The notes: generated by a model not told the origin, from the sequence alone. A stretch of 64,000 nucleotides of DNA from Aquipseudomonas ullengensis (GCF_014174475.1 NZ_JACJUD010000001.1:620001-684000); one strand, 5' to 3'; counted from the stretch's first letter, positions 25,290 to 34,430 are shown. Numbers and translations: made by a program.

Positions 25290-26186
25290 ATGAACGCTGT
25301 GTCCCTCCCACCCGAATTGCCCCATAGCGGCGTGCGCCCGGCCGACCGGCTGGGCTTCACCCTGTTCGTCGCCACGCTGGTACATGTGGTGATCATCCTT
25401 GGAATCGTTTTCACTCCGCCCGACCCGGCGGAGATAAGAAAAACGCTGGAAATCACCCTGTCCACCTTCAAGAGCGAGGAGAAACCCAAGCAGGCCGACT
25501 ACCTCGCCCAGAACAACCAGCAGGGCAGTGGCAGCCTGGACAAGAAGGCCACGCCGAAAACCACCCACCAGGCGCCCTTCCATGACACCCAGGTCAACAA
25601 GGTAACGCCGGCCTCCGCGCCACCGCCGACCCAGCGCAAGGAGACCACCCACAAGGCCGCCGTCGCCACCCGCAGCCCACAGCCGCAGAAAGTTGTGACC
25701 AAGCACGAGAAGGACCAACCCAAGCCCGATGCGCCGCCAGCACCGGTATTCGACAGCACCCAGCTGTCCGCGGAAATCGCCAGCCTGGAGGCCGACCTGG
25801 CCCAGGACGTTCAGCGCTACGCTAAACGCCCGAAGATCCTGCGCCTGAACGCAGCCTCGACCATGCGCGACAAGGGCGCCTGGTACAAGAATGACTGGCG
25901 CAAGAAGGTCGAGCGTGTCGGCAATCTCAATTACCCGGAAGAAGCCCGCCGCCAGCGCGTTTACGGCAGCCTGCGCCTGCTGGTGTCGATCAACCGTGAC
26001 GGCACCATCTATGAAGTACAGGTGCTCGAGTCCTCCGGCCAGGATGTGCTGGACCAGGCAGCCCTGCGCATCGTGCGCCTGGCCGCCCCGTTCGCCCCCT
26101 TCACCAACGATCTGGCGGACATCGACCGCTTGGAGATCATCCGCACCTGGCGCTTCGAGCGCGGCGACCGCCTGTCCAGCAACTGA
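25290..26186 (+). CDS. tonB3: TonB-family energy transducer, TonB3-like
   Basis: From the ATG at 25290 the protein has 298 residues: a short cytoplasmic start, one membrane anchor (LGFTLFVATLVHVVIILGIVF, about residues 19-39), a long Lys/Pro/Thr/Gln-rich periplasmic spacer (about 50-160), and a TonB C-terminal domain (NYPEEARRQRVYGSLRLLV onward). TonB proteins pass proton-motive energy to outer-membrane receptors. Between gshB and algH it matches tonB3 of P. aeruginosa, which was reported to be needed for normal twitching, suggestive beside the Chp cluster. No exbB or exbD gene is nearby. The gap to gshB is 87 bases, GC-rich, without a clear terminator. Confidence 0.85.
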   Translation: MNAVSLPPELPHSGVRPADRLGFTLFVATLVHVVIILGIVFTPPDPAEIRKTLEITLSTFKSEEKPKQADYLAQNNQQGSGSLDKKATPKTTHQAPFHDTQVNKVTPASAPPPTQRKETTHKAAVATRSPQPQKVVTKHEKDQPKPDAPPAPVFDSTQLSAEIASLEADLAQDVQRYAKRPKILRLNAASTMRDKGAWYKNDWRKKVERVGNLNYPEEARRQRVYGSLRLLVSINRDGTIYEVQVLESSGQDVLDQAALRIVRLAAPFAPFTNDLADIDRLEIIRTWRFERGDRLSSN

Positions 26187-26250
26187 GCCAGCAACACGGC
26201 ATTGCCGCTCAGCGCTTGAAGCGAGCGGCGACACAGCCGAAACTAGCCCC

Positions 26251-26817
26251 ATGAAAACCGCCGCTAGCTACCTCAAGCACCATTTTCTGATCGCCATGCC
26301 GCACATGGCCGATCCGAATTTCGCACAGACCGTCACCTACCTGATCGAGCACAACGAGCAAGGCGCCATGGGCCTGGTGATCAACCGCCCCAACGACCTC
26401 AGCCTGGCCGACGTGCTTGAGCAACTGCGCCCCGATGACACGCCGCCGGCCTTGTGCCAGAGCCTGCCGATCTTCGCCGGCGGGCCGGTGCAGACCGACC
26501 GCGGCTTCGTCCTGCACCCCGCCAGACACAGCTTCCAGGCGACCCTGGAGCTGGGCGAACTGGCCCTCTCCACCTCCCAGGACGTGCTCTTCGCCATCGC
26601 CGAAGGCAACGGCCCCAGCAAGCACCTGATCACCCTCGGCTATGCCGGCTGGGAAGCCGGCCAGCTGGAAGCGGAACTGACCGACAACGCCTGGCTGACC
26701 TGCCCGGCCGACAGCGACATCCTCTTCGATCTGCCCTTCGACCAGCGCCTGAGTGCCGCCGCCGCTCGCCTCGGGGTCAACCTCAGCCTGCTCACCGCCC
26801 AGGCCGGGCACGCATGA
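26251..26817 (+). CDS. algH: YqgE/AlgH family protein
   Basis: The 188-residue protein has the DUF179 pattern: YLKHHFLIAMPHMADPNFAQTVTYLIEHNEQGAMGLVINRP at the start, FAGGPVQTDRGFVLH in the middle and LGYAGWEAGQLEAEL later. Its biochemical role is not established; AlgH was linked to alginate regulation in P. aeruginosa. It overlaps ruvX by 4 bases (ATGA), a pairing conserved in proteobacteria. The frame stays open far upstream over tonB3, but the ATG at 26251 gives the family start. Confidence 0.92.
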   Translation: MKTAASYLKHHFLIAMPHMADPNFAQTVTYLIEHNEQGAMGLVINRPNDLSLADVLEQLRPDDTPPALCQSLPIFAGGPVQTDRGFVLHPARHSFQATLELGELALSTSQDVLFAIAEGNGPSKHLITLGYAGWEAGQLEAELTDNAWLTCPADSDILFDLPFDQRLSAAAARLGVNLSLLTAQAGHA

Positions 26818-27254
26818 GCAAGCCCGCCAAACCGCTGCGTCTGTTGCTCGGCTTCGACTATGGCACCAAACAGATTGGCGTCGCCGTCGGCCAGGTCATC
26901 ACCGGCCAGGCCCGCGAACTGTGCGTACTCAAGGCACAGAATGGCGTGCCGGACTGGCAGAAGGTCGAAGCCCTGTTCAAGGAATGGCAACCGGACGCCA
27001 TCGTCGTCGGCCTGCCGCTCAACATGGACGGCACCAAGAGTGAGATGAGCGAGCGCGCGGAAAAATTCGCCCGCCGCCTCAACGGTCGCTTCAACCTGCC
27101 CGTACACACCCACGACGAGCGCCTGACCACCTTCGAGGCCAAAGGCGAACGCCTGGCTCAGGGCCAGCGCGGCGGTTATCGGGAAAACCCGGTCGACGCC
27201 CTCGCCGCCGCCCTGCTCCTGGAAGGCTGGCTGGCCGACAACCCATCGGAATGA
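26814..27254 (+). CDS. ruvX: RuvX/YqgF putative Holliday junction resolvase and pre-16S rRNA nuclease
   Basis: The 146-residue protein has the RNase H-like motifs [24 protein letters not shown] and HDERLTT, with a C-terminal aspartate in [16 protein letters not shown]. The family processes the 5' end of 16S rRNA and was first suggested as a resolvase. It begins inside the algH stop (ATGA overlap) and is followed by pyrR after 17 bases. Confidence 0.92.
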   Translation: MSKPAKPLRLLLGFDYGTKQIGVAVGQVITGQARELCVLKAQNGVPDWQKVEALFKEWQPDAIVVGLPLNMDGTKSEMSERAEKFARRLNGRFNLPVHTHDERLTTFEAKGERLAQGQRGGYRENPVDALAAALLLEGWLADNPSE

Positions 27255-27271
27255 TCACGAGAGGAACTCAC

Positions 27272-27781
27272 ATGGCCCTGCCTAACCCCGCCGAACTGCT
27301 ACCACGCATGGCCGATGAACTGCGCCAGCTGCTACACGCTCATGGCATCGAGCAGGCGCACTTCATTGGCATCCGCACGGGCGGCGTGTGGGTCGCCGAA
27401 GCGCTGCTGGCAGAGCTCGGCCTGGAGCAGCCACTGGGCACTCTCGACGTGTCCTTCTACCGCGACGACTTCACCCAGAACGGCCTGCACCCGCAAGTGC
27501 GCCCGTCCGAACTGCCGTTCGAGATCGACGGCCAGCACCTGGTGCTGATCGACGACGTACTGATGAGCGGGCGCACCATCCGCGCCGCCCTCAACGAACT
27601 GTTCGACTATGGCCGCCCGGCCAGCGTGATTCTGGTCAGCCTGCTCGACCTCAACGCCCACGAATTGCCGATCCAGGCCGACGTGCTGGGCGCCACCCTC
27701 GCCCTGGCCCCCAACGAACGGGTAAAATTGCTCGGCCCCACGCCGCTCGCCCTCGAGCTGCAAACCCTTTCCGCCTCCTAG
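27272..27781 (+). CDS. pyrR: PyrR bifunctional regulator / uracil phosphoribosyltransferase
   Basis: The 169-residue protein has the PRPP-binding motif [17 protein letters not shown] and the PyrR pattern [16 protein letters not shown] with YRDDF. PyrR proteins convert uracil and PRPP to UMP and, in some bacteria, regulate pyr mRNA. It is first of pyrR-pyrB-pyrC', with a GAGAGGAA ribosome-binding site before the ATG at 27272. Only 17 bases separate it from ruvX, so a classical PyrR attenuator has no room here. In Pseudomonas PyrR regulation of pyr genes has been proposed to act on transcription. Confidence 0.92.
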   Translation: MALPNPAELLPRMADELRQLLHAHGIEQAHFIGIRTGGVWVAEALLAELGLEQPLGTLDVSFYRDDFTQNGLHPQVRPSELPFEIDGQHLVLIDDVLMSGRTIRAALNELFDYGRPASVILVSLLDLNAHELPIQADVLGATLALAPNERVKLLGPTPLALELQTLSAS

Positions 27782-27801
27782 CTCTTACCAAGGCCTCGCC
27801 C

Positions 27802-28803
27802 ATGCCACTCGACGCCAAGCGTTCGCTGCAGCTCAACGACCAGGGCCAGCTGCGCCACTTCCTCTCGCTCGACGGCCTGCCGCGCGAGCTGCTGACGGAA
27901 ATCCTCGACACCGCCGACTCCTTCCTCGAAGTCGGCGCCCGCGCGGTGAAGAAAGTCCCGCTGCTGCGCGGCAAGACCGTGTGCAACGTGTTCTTCGAGA
28001 ACTCCACGCGCACCCGCACCACCTTCGAGCTGGCGGCCCAGCGCCTGTCCGCCGACGTGATCAGCCTGAACGTGTCGACCAGCTCGACCAGCAAGGGCGA
28101 GACCCTGTTCGACACCCTGCGCAACCTCGAAGCCATGGCCGCCGACATCTTCGTCGTGCGCCATGCCGACTCCGGCGCTGCACACTTCATCGCCGAGCAT
28201 GTCTGCCCGAACCTGGCGATCATCAACGGTGGCGACGGCCGCCATGCGCACCCGACCCAGGGCATGCTCGACATGCTGACCATCCGCCGGCACAAGGGTG
28301 GCTTCGAGAACCTGTCTGTCGCCATCGTCGGCGACATCCTGCACTCGCGGGTGGCGCGTTCGAACATGCTCGCGCTGAAAACCCTGGGCTGCCCGGACAT
28401 CCGCGTGATCGGGCCGAAAACCCTGCTGCCGGTGGGCATCGAGCAGTACGGCGTGAAGGTCTACACCGACCTCGCCGAAGGCCTCAAGGACGTCGACGTG
28501 GTGATCATGCTGCGCCTGCAGCGCGAGCGCATGACGGGCGGCCTGCTGCCCAGCGAAGGCGAGTTCTACCGCCTCTACGGCCTCACCGAACAACGCCTCA
28601 AGCTGGCCAAGCCGGACGCCCTGGTGATGCACCCGGGGCCGATAAACCGTGGCGTGGAAATCGAATCGGCGGTGGCCGACGGCCCGCAATCGGTGATCCT
28701 CAACCAGGTCACCTACGGCATCGCCATCCGCATGGCCGTGCTGTCCATGGCCATGAGCGGCCAGGCCACGCAGCGCCAACTGACTGCCGAGGAGCAGAAC
28801 TGA
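27802..28803 (+). CDS. pyrB: Aspartate carbamoyltransferase catalytic subunit
   Basis: The 333-residue enzyme condenses carbamoyl phosphate with aspartate, the committed step of pyrimidine synthesis. The carbamoyl-phosphate site [11 protein letters not shown], the loop [11 protein letters not shown], the HPTQGMLDM motif and MHPGPINRG are all present. The N-terminal extension (about residues 1-15) is longer than in E. coli, as usual for Pseudomonas ATCases that assemble with PyrC'. Its stop codon overlaps the ATG of pyrC' by one base (TGATG), implying coupled translation of a 1:1 complex. Confidence 0.96.
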   Translation: MPLDAKRSLQLNDQGQLRHFLSLDGLPRELLTEILDTADSFLEVGARAVKKVPLLRGKTVCNVFFENSTRTRTTFELAAQRLSADVISLNVSTSSTSKGETLFDTLRNLEAMAADIFVVRHADSGAAHFIAEHVCPNLAIINGGDGRHAHPTQGMLDMLTIRRHKGGFENLSVAIVGDILHSRVARSNMLALKTLGCPDIRVIGPKTLLPVGIEQYGVKVYTDLAEGLKDVDVVIMLRLQRERMTGGLLPSEGEFYRLYGLTEQRLKLAKPDALVMHPGPINRGVEIESAVADGPQSVILNQVTYGIAIRMAVLSMAMSGQATQRQLTAEEQN

Positions 28804-30074
28804 TGCGTACCCGTATCCTCGGAGCCCGCGTGATCGACCCGGCCAGCGGCCTGGACCAGGTTCGCGACCTCTACCTCGAAGGCGGCAAGATCGCCGCCTT
28901 CGACCAGGCGCCAAATGGCTTCGTCGCCGACCAGGATATCGATGCTCGCGGCCTGGTTGCCGCGCCCGGCCTGGTCGACCTGTCCGTGGCCCTGCGCGAA
29001 CCCGGTTACAGCCGCAAGGGCAACATCGCCAGCGAGACCCTGGCCGCCGCTGCCGGCGGCGTCACCAGCCTGTGCTGCCCGCCGCTGACCAAGCCGGTGC
29101 TGGACACCCCGGCCGTGGCCGAGCTGATTCTCGACCGCGCCCAGGAAGCCGGCCACGCCAAGGTCTTCCCGATCGGCGCACTGACCAAGGGCCTCGGTGG
29201 CGAGCAGCTGGCCGAGCTGGTCGCCCTGCGCGATGCCGGCTGCGTGGCCTTCGCCAACGGCCTGGCACCGTTCGCCAACAACCGCACCCTGCGCCGCGCC
29301 CTGGAATACGCGGCGACGTTCGACCTGACGGTGATCTTCCACTCCCAGGATGCCGACCTCGCCGACGGCGGCCTGGCCCACGAAGGCGCCACCGCCAGCT
29401 TCCTCGGCCTGGCCGGTATTCCCGAGACGGCAGAAACCGTGGCCCTGGCCCGCAACCTGTTGCTGGTCGAGCAGAGCGGCGTGCGCGCGCACTTCAGCCA
29501 GCTGACCAGTGCCCGCGGCGCCGAGATGATCGCCCAGGCCCAGGCCCGCGGCCTGCCGGTGACCGCCGATGTGGCCATGTACCAGCTGATCCTCACTGAT
29601 GCTGCACTGGAAGGCTTCTCCAGCCTGTACCACGTGCAACCGCCACTGCGCACCGCCGCCGACCGCGACGGTCTGCGCGCCGCAGTAAAGAGCGGCGTGA
29701 TCGGCGCCATCGCCAGCCACCACCAGCCCCACGAGCCGGACGCCAAGCTGGCGCCCTTCGGCGCCACCGAGCCAGGCATCAGCAGCGTCGAACTGCTGCT
29801 GCCGCTAGCCCTGACCCTGGTGCAGGACGGCCTGCTCGACCTGCCGACCCTGCTGGCGCGCCTCAGCGCCGGCCCGGCCAAGGCCCTGCGCCTGCCTGCC
29901 GGCCGCCTGGCCGTGGGCGCCCCGGCGGATCTGCTGCTGTTCGAGGCCGAAGGCCAGACCGTGGCCGGTGAAACCTGGTACTCCAAAGGCGGCAACAGCC
30001 CTTTCATCGGCCATTGCCTGCCCGGCAAGGTGCGCTACACCCTGGTGGACGGCCGCATCAGCTTCACAGGCTGA
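28803..30074 (+). CDS. pyrC': Inactive dihydroorotase-like subunit PyrC' (PyrX)
   Basis: The 423-residue protein has the dihydroorotase amidohydrolase fold (RVIDPASGLDQVRDLYLEGGKIAA; GLVDLSVALREPGYSRKGNI). The metal-binding HxH that should lie in that segment is replaced (DLSVALR), so the active site is broken. In Pseudomonas such proteins are structural partners needed for the dodecameric PyrB-PyrC' ATCase and lack dihydroorotase activity. The start overlaps the pyrB stop. A working dihydroorotase must be encoded elsewhere. A bidirectional terminator follows. Confidence 0.92.
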   Translation: MRTRILGARVIDPASGLDQVRDLYLEGGKIAAFDQAPNGFVADQDIDARGLVAAPGLVDLSVALREPGYSRKGNIASETLAAAAGGVTSLCCPPLTKPVLDTPAVAELILDRAQEAGHAKVFPIGALTKGLGGEQLAELVALRDAGCVAFANGLAPFANNRTLRRALEYAATFDLTVIFHSQDADLADGGLAHEGATASFLGLAGIPETAETVALARNLLLVEQSGVRAHFSQLTSARGAEMIAQAQARGLPVTADVAMYQLILTDAALEGFSSLYHVQPPLRTAADRDGLRAAVKSGVIGAIASHHQPHEPDAKLAPFGATEPGISSVELLLPLALTLVQDGLLDLPTLLARLSAGPAKALRLPAGRLAVGAPADLLLFEAEGQTVAGETWYSKGGNSPFIGHCLPGKVRYTLVDGRISFTG

Positions 30075-30086
30075 TTTCGCCCACCA

Positions 30087-30117
30087 CAAAAAAGCCCGCC
30101 AACTGGCGGGCTTTTTC
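30087..30117. terminator. Bidirectional terminator between pyrC' and the TM2 gene
   Basis: Six A, a 7-bp stem GCCCGCC / GGCGGGC with loop AACT, then five T. It ends the gshB-to-pyrC' unit on the forward strand and the TM2 gene on the reverse strand. Confidence 0.92.
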
Positions 30118-30130
30118 ATATCGACACGCT

Positions 30131-30532
30131 TTAGCTGCGCTTGGCGTTGACGATCGACACCTGGGTGTTCAGGGTCCAGAAGTCATACAGCACGCCGAGC
30201 AAAAACAGACCGCCCGTCAGCAGGTAGAGGATGCCGCTGATCCATTTGCCCTGGTACATGCGGTGCACGCCGAACACGCCGAGGAAGGTCAGCAGGATCC
30301 AGGCGACGTTGTAGTCGGTGTCGCCGGCGTTGAAGCGCAGATCGGCTTCGCGGTCCATGGCCGGGATCAGGAACAGGTCGATGATCCAGCCAATGAACAG
30401 CAAGCCAAAGGTGAAGAACCAGATGGTCCCGGTGACCGGCTTGCCATAGTAGAAGCGGTGCGCTCCGAGAAAACCGAATATCCACAGCAGATAACCGATG
30501 ACCTTGCTGTGAGTGTCCTGGCGTACGTCCAT
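30131..30532 (-). CDS. TM2-domain membrane protein
   Basis: The 133-residue protein carries two copies of a short TM2-like unit. The first is VIGYLLWIFGFLGAHRFYYGKPVTG with GLLFIGWIIDLFLIPAM. The second is VAWILLTFLGVFGVHRMYQGKWISG with GLFLLGVLYDFW. Each unit has two membrane helices with a GxHRxY turn. The function of TM2 proteins in bacteria is unknown. A strong AGGAGG ribosome-binding site precedes the start. It stands alone, with terminators on the downstream side. Confidence 0.85.
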   Translation of the reverse strand: MDVRQDTHSKVIGYLLWIFGFLGAHRFYYGKPVTGTIWFFTFGLLFIGWIIDLFLIPAMDREADLRFNAGDTDYNVAWILLTFLGVFGVHRMYQGKWISGILYLLTGGLFLLGVLYDFWTLNTQVSIVNAKRS

Positions 30533-30795
30533 GCTTGCCTCCTGGCAAAGAATTGGTGGGACTGGGTGCGTCCCAGCCCTCGGTTTGGCTCCACTGAAAA
30601 TCAGCCGGAGCAGGGTATCAGGGGAAACTTACCGCAAGACACAGGGTCAGTGTTACTCACTTCAAGACCACAGAAAAACAGCACTTTATCTCGATCAGCT
30701 TGCGCGGTTGTCGAAGTTACAATCGATAAGTGGTCAAAAAACATACAAAAAGTCTGTTATAAAGCTGTGCGTTTTTTAATCAAGAGCCCTGCCGA
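30533..30795. promoter_or_regulatory. AT-rich divergent promoter region of the TM2 and NlpC/P60 genes
   Basis: The right half (30660-30790) is visibly richer in A and T than its surroundings. It has a candidate -10 box TATAAA at 30758-30763 for the forward peptidase gene, about 33 bases before its ATG. A short CTGGG / CCCAG hairpin lies near 30560-30576 on the TM2 side. No ORF is supported. Confidence 0.45.
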
Positions 30796-31365
30796 ATGCG
30801 TCGTACTTTTTTTACTTGGCTAGTCATCTTTCTATCTTTGCCACTCACCGCCCATGCCAGCAACCGCTATCAGCCGCTACCGGCTGGCTCTACCGGGCAC
30901 ACCGCCGCCGTCCAAGGCCACAGCCGCAACAGCTCTAACCCGGAGCCTGCGGCGCAGGTGACGGAAGCCAACCAGGGCGTTCTGGATCGTGCACTCACCG
31001 CACTCGGTGTGCGCTATCGCTGGGGCGGCAGCACGCCGGAGCGCGGTTTCGACTGCAGCGGGCTGGTTCGCTACGTGTTCGGCCCGGTCGCCGAGGTCGA
31101 TTTGCCGCGCACCTCCAACGCCATGTCGCGCGCCGACGGACAAAAGGTCGCGCGTGACGAGCTGGAGCCGGGTGACCTGCTGTTCTTCAACATCCGCAGC
31201 CGCAAGGTCAATCATGTCGCCATCTACCTGGGCAACGACCGTTTCATCCACGCACCGCGTCGCGGCAAGGCTGTGCGCATCGACACCTTGAAGAAATCCT
31301 ACTGGCGCCAGCACTACGCCCTGGCCAAGCGCGTGCTGCCGGAGCCCGGCAGCAACCCGATCTAA
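30796..31365 (+). CDS. NlpC/P60 family cell-wall peptidase
   Basis: The 189-residue protein has a signal peptide (MRRTFFTWLVIFLSLPLTAHA) and a C40-family domain (about residues 65-185). The catalytic cysteine is in FDCSGLVRYVF, the histidine in NHVAIYLGNDRFIHAP, and the YRWGGSTPERG block precedes the cysteine. Such enzymes cut peptide bonds in peptidoglycan stem peptides in the periplasm. No lipobox is seen, so it is probably soluble. It is a single gene with its own AT-rich promoter and a strong terminator. Confidence 0.9.
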   Translation: MRRTFFTWLVIFLSLPLTAHASNRYQPLPAGSTGHTAAVQGHSRNSSNPEPAAQVTEANQGVLDRALTALGVRYRWGGSTPERGFDCSGLVRYVFGPVAEVDLPRTSNAMSRADGQKVARDELEPGDLLFFNIRSRKVNHVAIYLGNDRFIHAPRRGKAVRIDTLKKSYWRQHYALAKRVLPEPGSNPI

Positions 31366-31378
31366 CCCCGGACACACT

Positions 31379-31416
31379 AAAACGCCGCGTTGCAGAACCC
31401 TGCAACGCGGCGTTTT
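31379..31416. terminator. Bidirectional terminator between the NlpC/P60 gene and pilU
   Basis: A perfect 17-bp inverted repeat (AAAACGCCGCGTTGCAG and its complement) around the loop AACC. The A-run and T-run on either side allow use in both directions. Confidence 0.93.
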
Positions 31417-31433
31417 GTTATCCGCAGAAACCC

Positions 31434-32579
31434 TTAGCGGAAGCGGCGACCCGGATCTTCCTCGCTGACTTCCAGGCTCAGGCCCTGGCTCATGCTAGTC
31501 AGGTGGTCGCCATCGGTTTCCGAGCCGAGCTTGATCATCAGGCGCAGGTCGTTCGCCGAGTCGGCGTACAGCAGGGCGTCTTCGTAGGTGATCTCGCCCT
31601 GGGTGTAGAGGTTGTACAGCGCCTGGTCGAAGGTCTGCATGCCCAGCTCGGTAGAGCGCTTCATCAGCGCCTTGAGCTCGTGCACCTCGCCCTTGCGGAT
31701 CAGGTCGGCGGCCAGCGGCGTGTTGATCAGCACCTCGATCACCGCGCGACGCCCCTTGCCGTCCGGGGTCGGCACCAGTTGCTGGGCGACGATGGCCTTG
31801 AGGTTGAGCGACAGGTCCATCCACACCTGATTCTGCCGATCCGGCGGGAAGAAGTTGATGATCCGGTCCAGCGCCTGGTTGGCGTTGTTGGCGTGCAGGG
31901 TAGCCAGGCACAGGTGGCCGGTTTCGGCGAAGGCCACGGCATGGTCCATGGTCTCGCGGGTGCGCACTTCGCCGATGAGGATCACGTCCGGCGCCTGGCG
32001 CAGGGTGTTCTTCAGCGCCACTTCGAAGGACTCGGTATCGATGCCCACTTCACGCTGGGTAACGATGCAGCTCTGGTGCTGGTGGATGTACTCGATCGGG
32101 TCTTCGATGGAGATGATGTGGCCACTGGTGTTCTTGTTGCGGTAGCCAATCATCGCCGCCAGCGAGGTCGACTTACCGGTACCGGTCGCACCGACGAACA
32201 GCACCAGGCCGCGCTTGGTCAGGGCCAGCTTCTTGAGGATCTCGGGCAGCTTGAGGTCGTCGAGGGTCGGAATGTTGGTCTCGATCCGCCGCAGCACCAT
32301 GCCCACCAGATTGCGCTGGTAGAAGGCGCTGACGCGGAAACGACCGATACCGCGGGCGCTGATGGCGAAGTTGCACTCGTGGTTCTCGGCGAAGTCGCGG
32401 CGCTGCTGCTCGTTCATCACCGACAGCACGGTTTCGCGGGTCTGTTCCGGTGACATGGAGTTCTTGGTCACCGGCATGATCTTGCCGTTGACCTTCATCG
32501 ACGGCGGCACGCCAGCGGTAATGAACAGGTCGGAACCACCCTTTTCAACCATCAAGCGCAGCAGCTTTTCAAATTCCAT
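31434..32579 (-). CDS. pilU: Type IV pilus retraction ATPase PilU
   Basis: The 381-residue protein is a PilT-like hexameric ATPase with Walker A GATGTGKST (Lys136), ISIEDPIEYIHQH, EVRTRETMDHAVAFAETGHL and LHANNANQALDRIINFFP. It assists PilT in pilus retraction; retraction force and surface behaviour depend on both. It lies 54 bases after pilT on the same strand and ends at the terminator shared with the peptidase gene. Confidence 0.95.
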   Translation of the reverse strand: MEFEKLLRLMVEKGGSDLFITAGVPPSMKVNGKIMPVTKNSMSPEQTRETVLSVMNEQQRRDFAENHECNFAISARGIGRFRVSAFYQRNLVGMVLRRIETNIPTLDDLKLPEILKKLALTKRGLVLFVGATGTGKSTSLAAMIGYRNKNTSGHIISIEDPIEYIHQHQSCIVTQREVGIDTESFEVALKNTLRQAPDVILIGEVRTRETMDHAVAFAETGHLCLATLHANNANQALDRIINFFPPDRQNQVWMDLSLNLKAIVAQQLVPTPDGKGRRAVIEVLINTPLAADLIRKGEVHELKALMKRSTELGMQTFDQALYNLYTQGEITYEDALLYADSANDLRLMIKLGSETDGDHLTSMSQGLSLEVSEEDPGRRFR

Positions 32580-32633
32580 CTTTTCCGCCCGTCTTGCTCG
32601 TGTGCGGCTGCCGCTTGGGCGACAGCATCGTTC

Positions 32634-33668
32634 TTAGAAGTTTTCTGGTGTCTTGGCTTTTTCGCGGGCCAGTTCGCGGCTGACCAGCCCTTTGGCCACT
32701 AGGCCCTTGAGGCACATGTCGAGGGTCTGCATGCCCAGCGAGCCGCCGGTCTGGATGGCCGAATACATCTGCGCCACCTTGTCCTCGCGGATCAGATTCC
32801 GGATCGCCGGGGTGCCGATCATGATTTCGTGGGCCGCCACGCGACCGCCGCCGATCTTCTTCAGCAGGGTCTGCGAGATCACCGACTGCAGCGACTCGGA
32901 CAACATCGAGCGAACCATGGATTTCTCTTCGGCCGGGAACACGTCGACCACGCGGTCGATGGTCTTGGCTGCAGAGGTGGTGTGCAGGGTGCCGAAGACC
33001 AGGTGACCGGTTTCCGCGGCGGTCAGCGCCAGGCGGATGGTTTCCAGGTCGCGCATCTCACCCACCAGGATGATGTCCGGGTCTTCCCGCAGTGCCGAGC
33101 GCAGGGCTTCGGAGAAACCGAGGGTGTCGCGGTGCACTTCACGCTGGTTGACCAGGCACTTCTTCGACTCGTGAACGAATTCGATCGGGTCTTCGATGGT
33201 GAGGATGTGGTGGTACTTGTTGTTGTTCAGGTAGTCGAGCATCGCCGCCAGGGTGGTCGACTTACCCGAACCGGTGGGACCGGTAACCAGCACCAGGCCA
33301 CGCGGCACGTCGGTGATCTTCTTGAAGACCTCGCCCATGCCGAGGTCTTCCATGCTCAAAACCTTCGACGGAATGGTCCGGAACACCGCACCGGCACCAC
33401 GGTTCTGGTTGAAGGCGTTGACCCGGAAACGCGCCACGCCGGGCACTTCGAAAGAGAAGTCGGTTTCGAGGTATTCCTCGAAATCCTTGCGCTGCTTGTC
33501 GTTCATGATGTCGTAGATCAGCGCGTGAACCTGTTTGTGGTCCAGCGGCGGCAGGTTGATCCGCCGTACATCACCATCAACCCGAATCATCGGCGGCAGA
33601 CCCGCCGAGAGGTGCAGGTCCGACGCGCCTTGTTTGGCGCTGAAGGCGAGCAGCTCAGTAATATCCAT
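32634..33668 (-). CDS. pilT: Type IV pilus retraction ATPase PilT
   Basis: The 344-residue ATPase has the standard start MDITELLAFSAKQGASDLHLSAGLPPM, Walker A GPTGSGKST (Lys136), LTIEDPIEFVHES, GEMRDLETIRLALTAAETGHL (the His box ends TGHLVFGTLHT) and the AIRNLIRE retraction motif. It powers pilus disassembly, the motor stroke of twitching. Translation starts at 33668; four extra codons upstream are unlikely. It is divergent from yggS with 72 bases between. Confidence 0.97.
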   Translation of the reverse strand: MDITELLAFSAKQGASDLHLSAGLPPMIRVDGDVRRINLPPLDHKQVHALIYDIMNDKQRKDFEEYLETDFSFEVPGVARFRVNAFNQNRGAGAVFRTIPSKVLSMEDLGMGEVFKKITDVPRGLVLVTGPTGSGKSTTLAAMLDYLNNNKYHHILTIEDPIEFVHESKKCLVNQREVHRDTLGFSEALRSALREDPDIILVGEMRDLETIRLALTAAETGHLVFGTLHTTSAAKTIDRVVDVFPAEEKSMVRSMLSESLQSVISQTLLKKIGGGRVAAHEIMIGTPAIRNLIREDKVAQMYSAIQTGGSLGMQTLDMCLKGLVAKGLVSRELAREKAKTPENF

Positions 33669-33740
33669 GGGACTCCCCAATCACATGCAAGCAGGTAGAA
33701 TGCCGCAGACCCCTGACGGGCGGGCTATAGAGCGCAAGTA

Positions 33741-34430
33741 ATGTCCACCATAGCAGAGAATATTGCAAAGGTTCGCGCGCGTATCCGTGAGGCGGCGCAA
33801 GCCTCGCAGCGCGATTTGACGACGGTTGGCCTGCTTGCCGTGAGCAAGACCAAGCCGGCAGCCGCCATTCGCCAAGCCCATGCCGCCGGGCTGCGTGATT
33901 TTGGCGAAAACTACCTGCAGGAAGCCCTCGCCAAGCAGACCGAATTGACCGATCTGGACTTGATCTGGCACTTCATCGGCCCCATTCAATCGAACAAGAC
34001 CAAGCTGATTGCCGAACACTTCGACTGGGTGCATTCGGTGGATCGCTTGAAGATCGCCGAACGCCTGGCTGCCCAGCGCCCTGCAAACCTGCCGCCCTTG
34101 AACATCTGCCTGCAGGTGAATGTCAGCGGCGAGGCCAGCAAGGCCGGCTGTCAGCCCGATGAACTGAACGCGCTGGCACAGGCGGTTACACAACTGCCAC
34201 AGCTGCACCTGCGTGGATTGATGACAATCCCCGAACCGACTGAAGACCCGGCGGCCCAACACGCCGCCCTGGCGCGCTTGCGCGAGCTGCGCGACGGCCT
34301 GAACCTGGACCTCGACACCCTGTCCATGGGCATGAGCCAGGACCTGGAAGCCGCCATCGACGAAGGCGCCACCTGGGTCCGCATCGGTACCGCCCTGTTT
34401 GGCGCCCGCGACTACGGCCAGGCTCACTGA
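33741..34430 (+). CDS. YggS/PROSC family pyridoxal-phosphate homeostasis protein
   Basis: The 229-residue protein is a single-domain alanine-racemase-like barrel. LLAVSKTKPAAAIRQA carries the PLP lysine, followed by FGENYLQEALAK, WHFIGPIQSNK and LSMGMSQDLEAAI. The family binds PLP and buffers its supply, affecting amino-acid metabolism; it has no known catalysis. It heads the yggS-proC-yggT-yggU unit conserved in gammaproteobacteria. Confidence 0.94.
   Translation: MSTIAENIAKVRARIREAAQASQRDLTTVGLLAVSKTKPAAAIRQAHAAGLRDFGENYLQEALAKQTELTDLDLIWHFIGPIQSNKTKLIAEHFDWVHSVDRLKIAERLAAQRPANLPPLNICLQVNVSGEASKAGCQPDELNALAQAVTQLPQLHLRGLMTIPEPTEDPAAQHAALARLRELRDGLNLDLDTLSMGMSQDLEAAIDEGATWVRIGTALFGARDYGQAH

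Noticed and set aside
25891..26250. An N-terminal extension of algH overlapping tonB3
   Set aside because: The overlapping part lies in another frame of the TonB C-terminal domain, and algH starts normally at 26251.
27255..27271. A PyrR-binding attenuator before pyrR
   Set aside because: Only 17 bases separate ruvX and pyrR, too short for anti-terminator and terminator structures.
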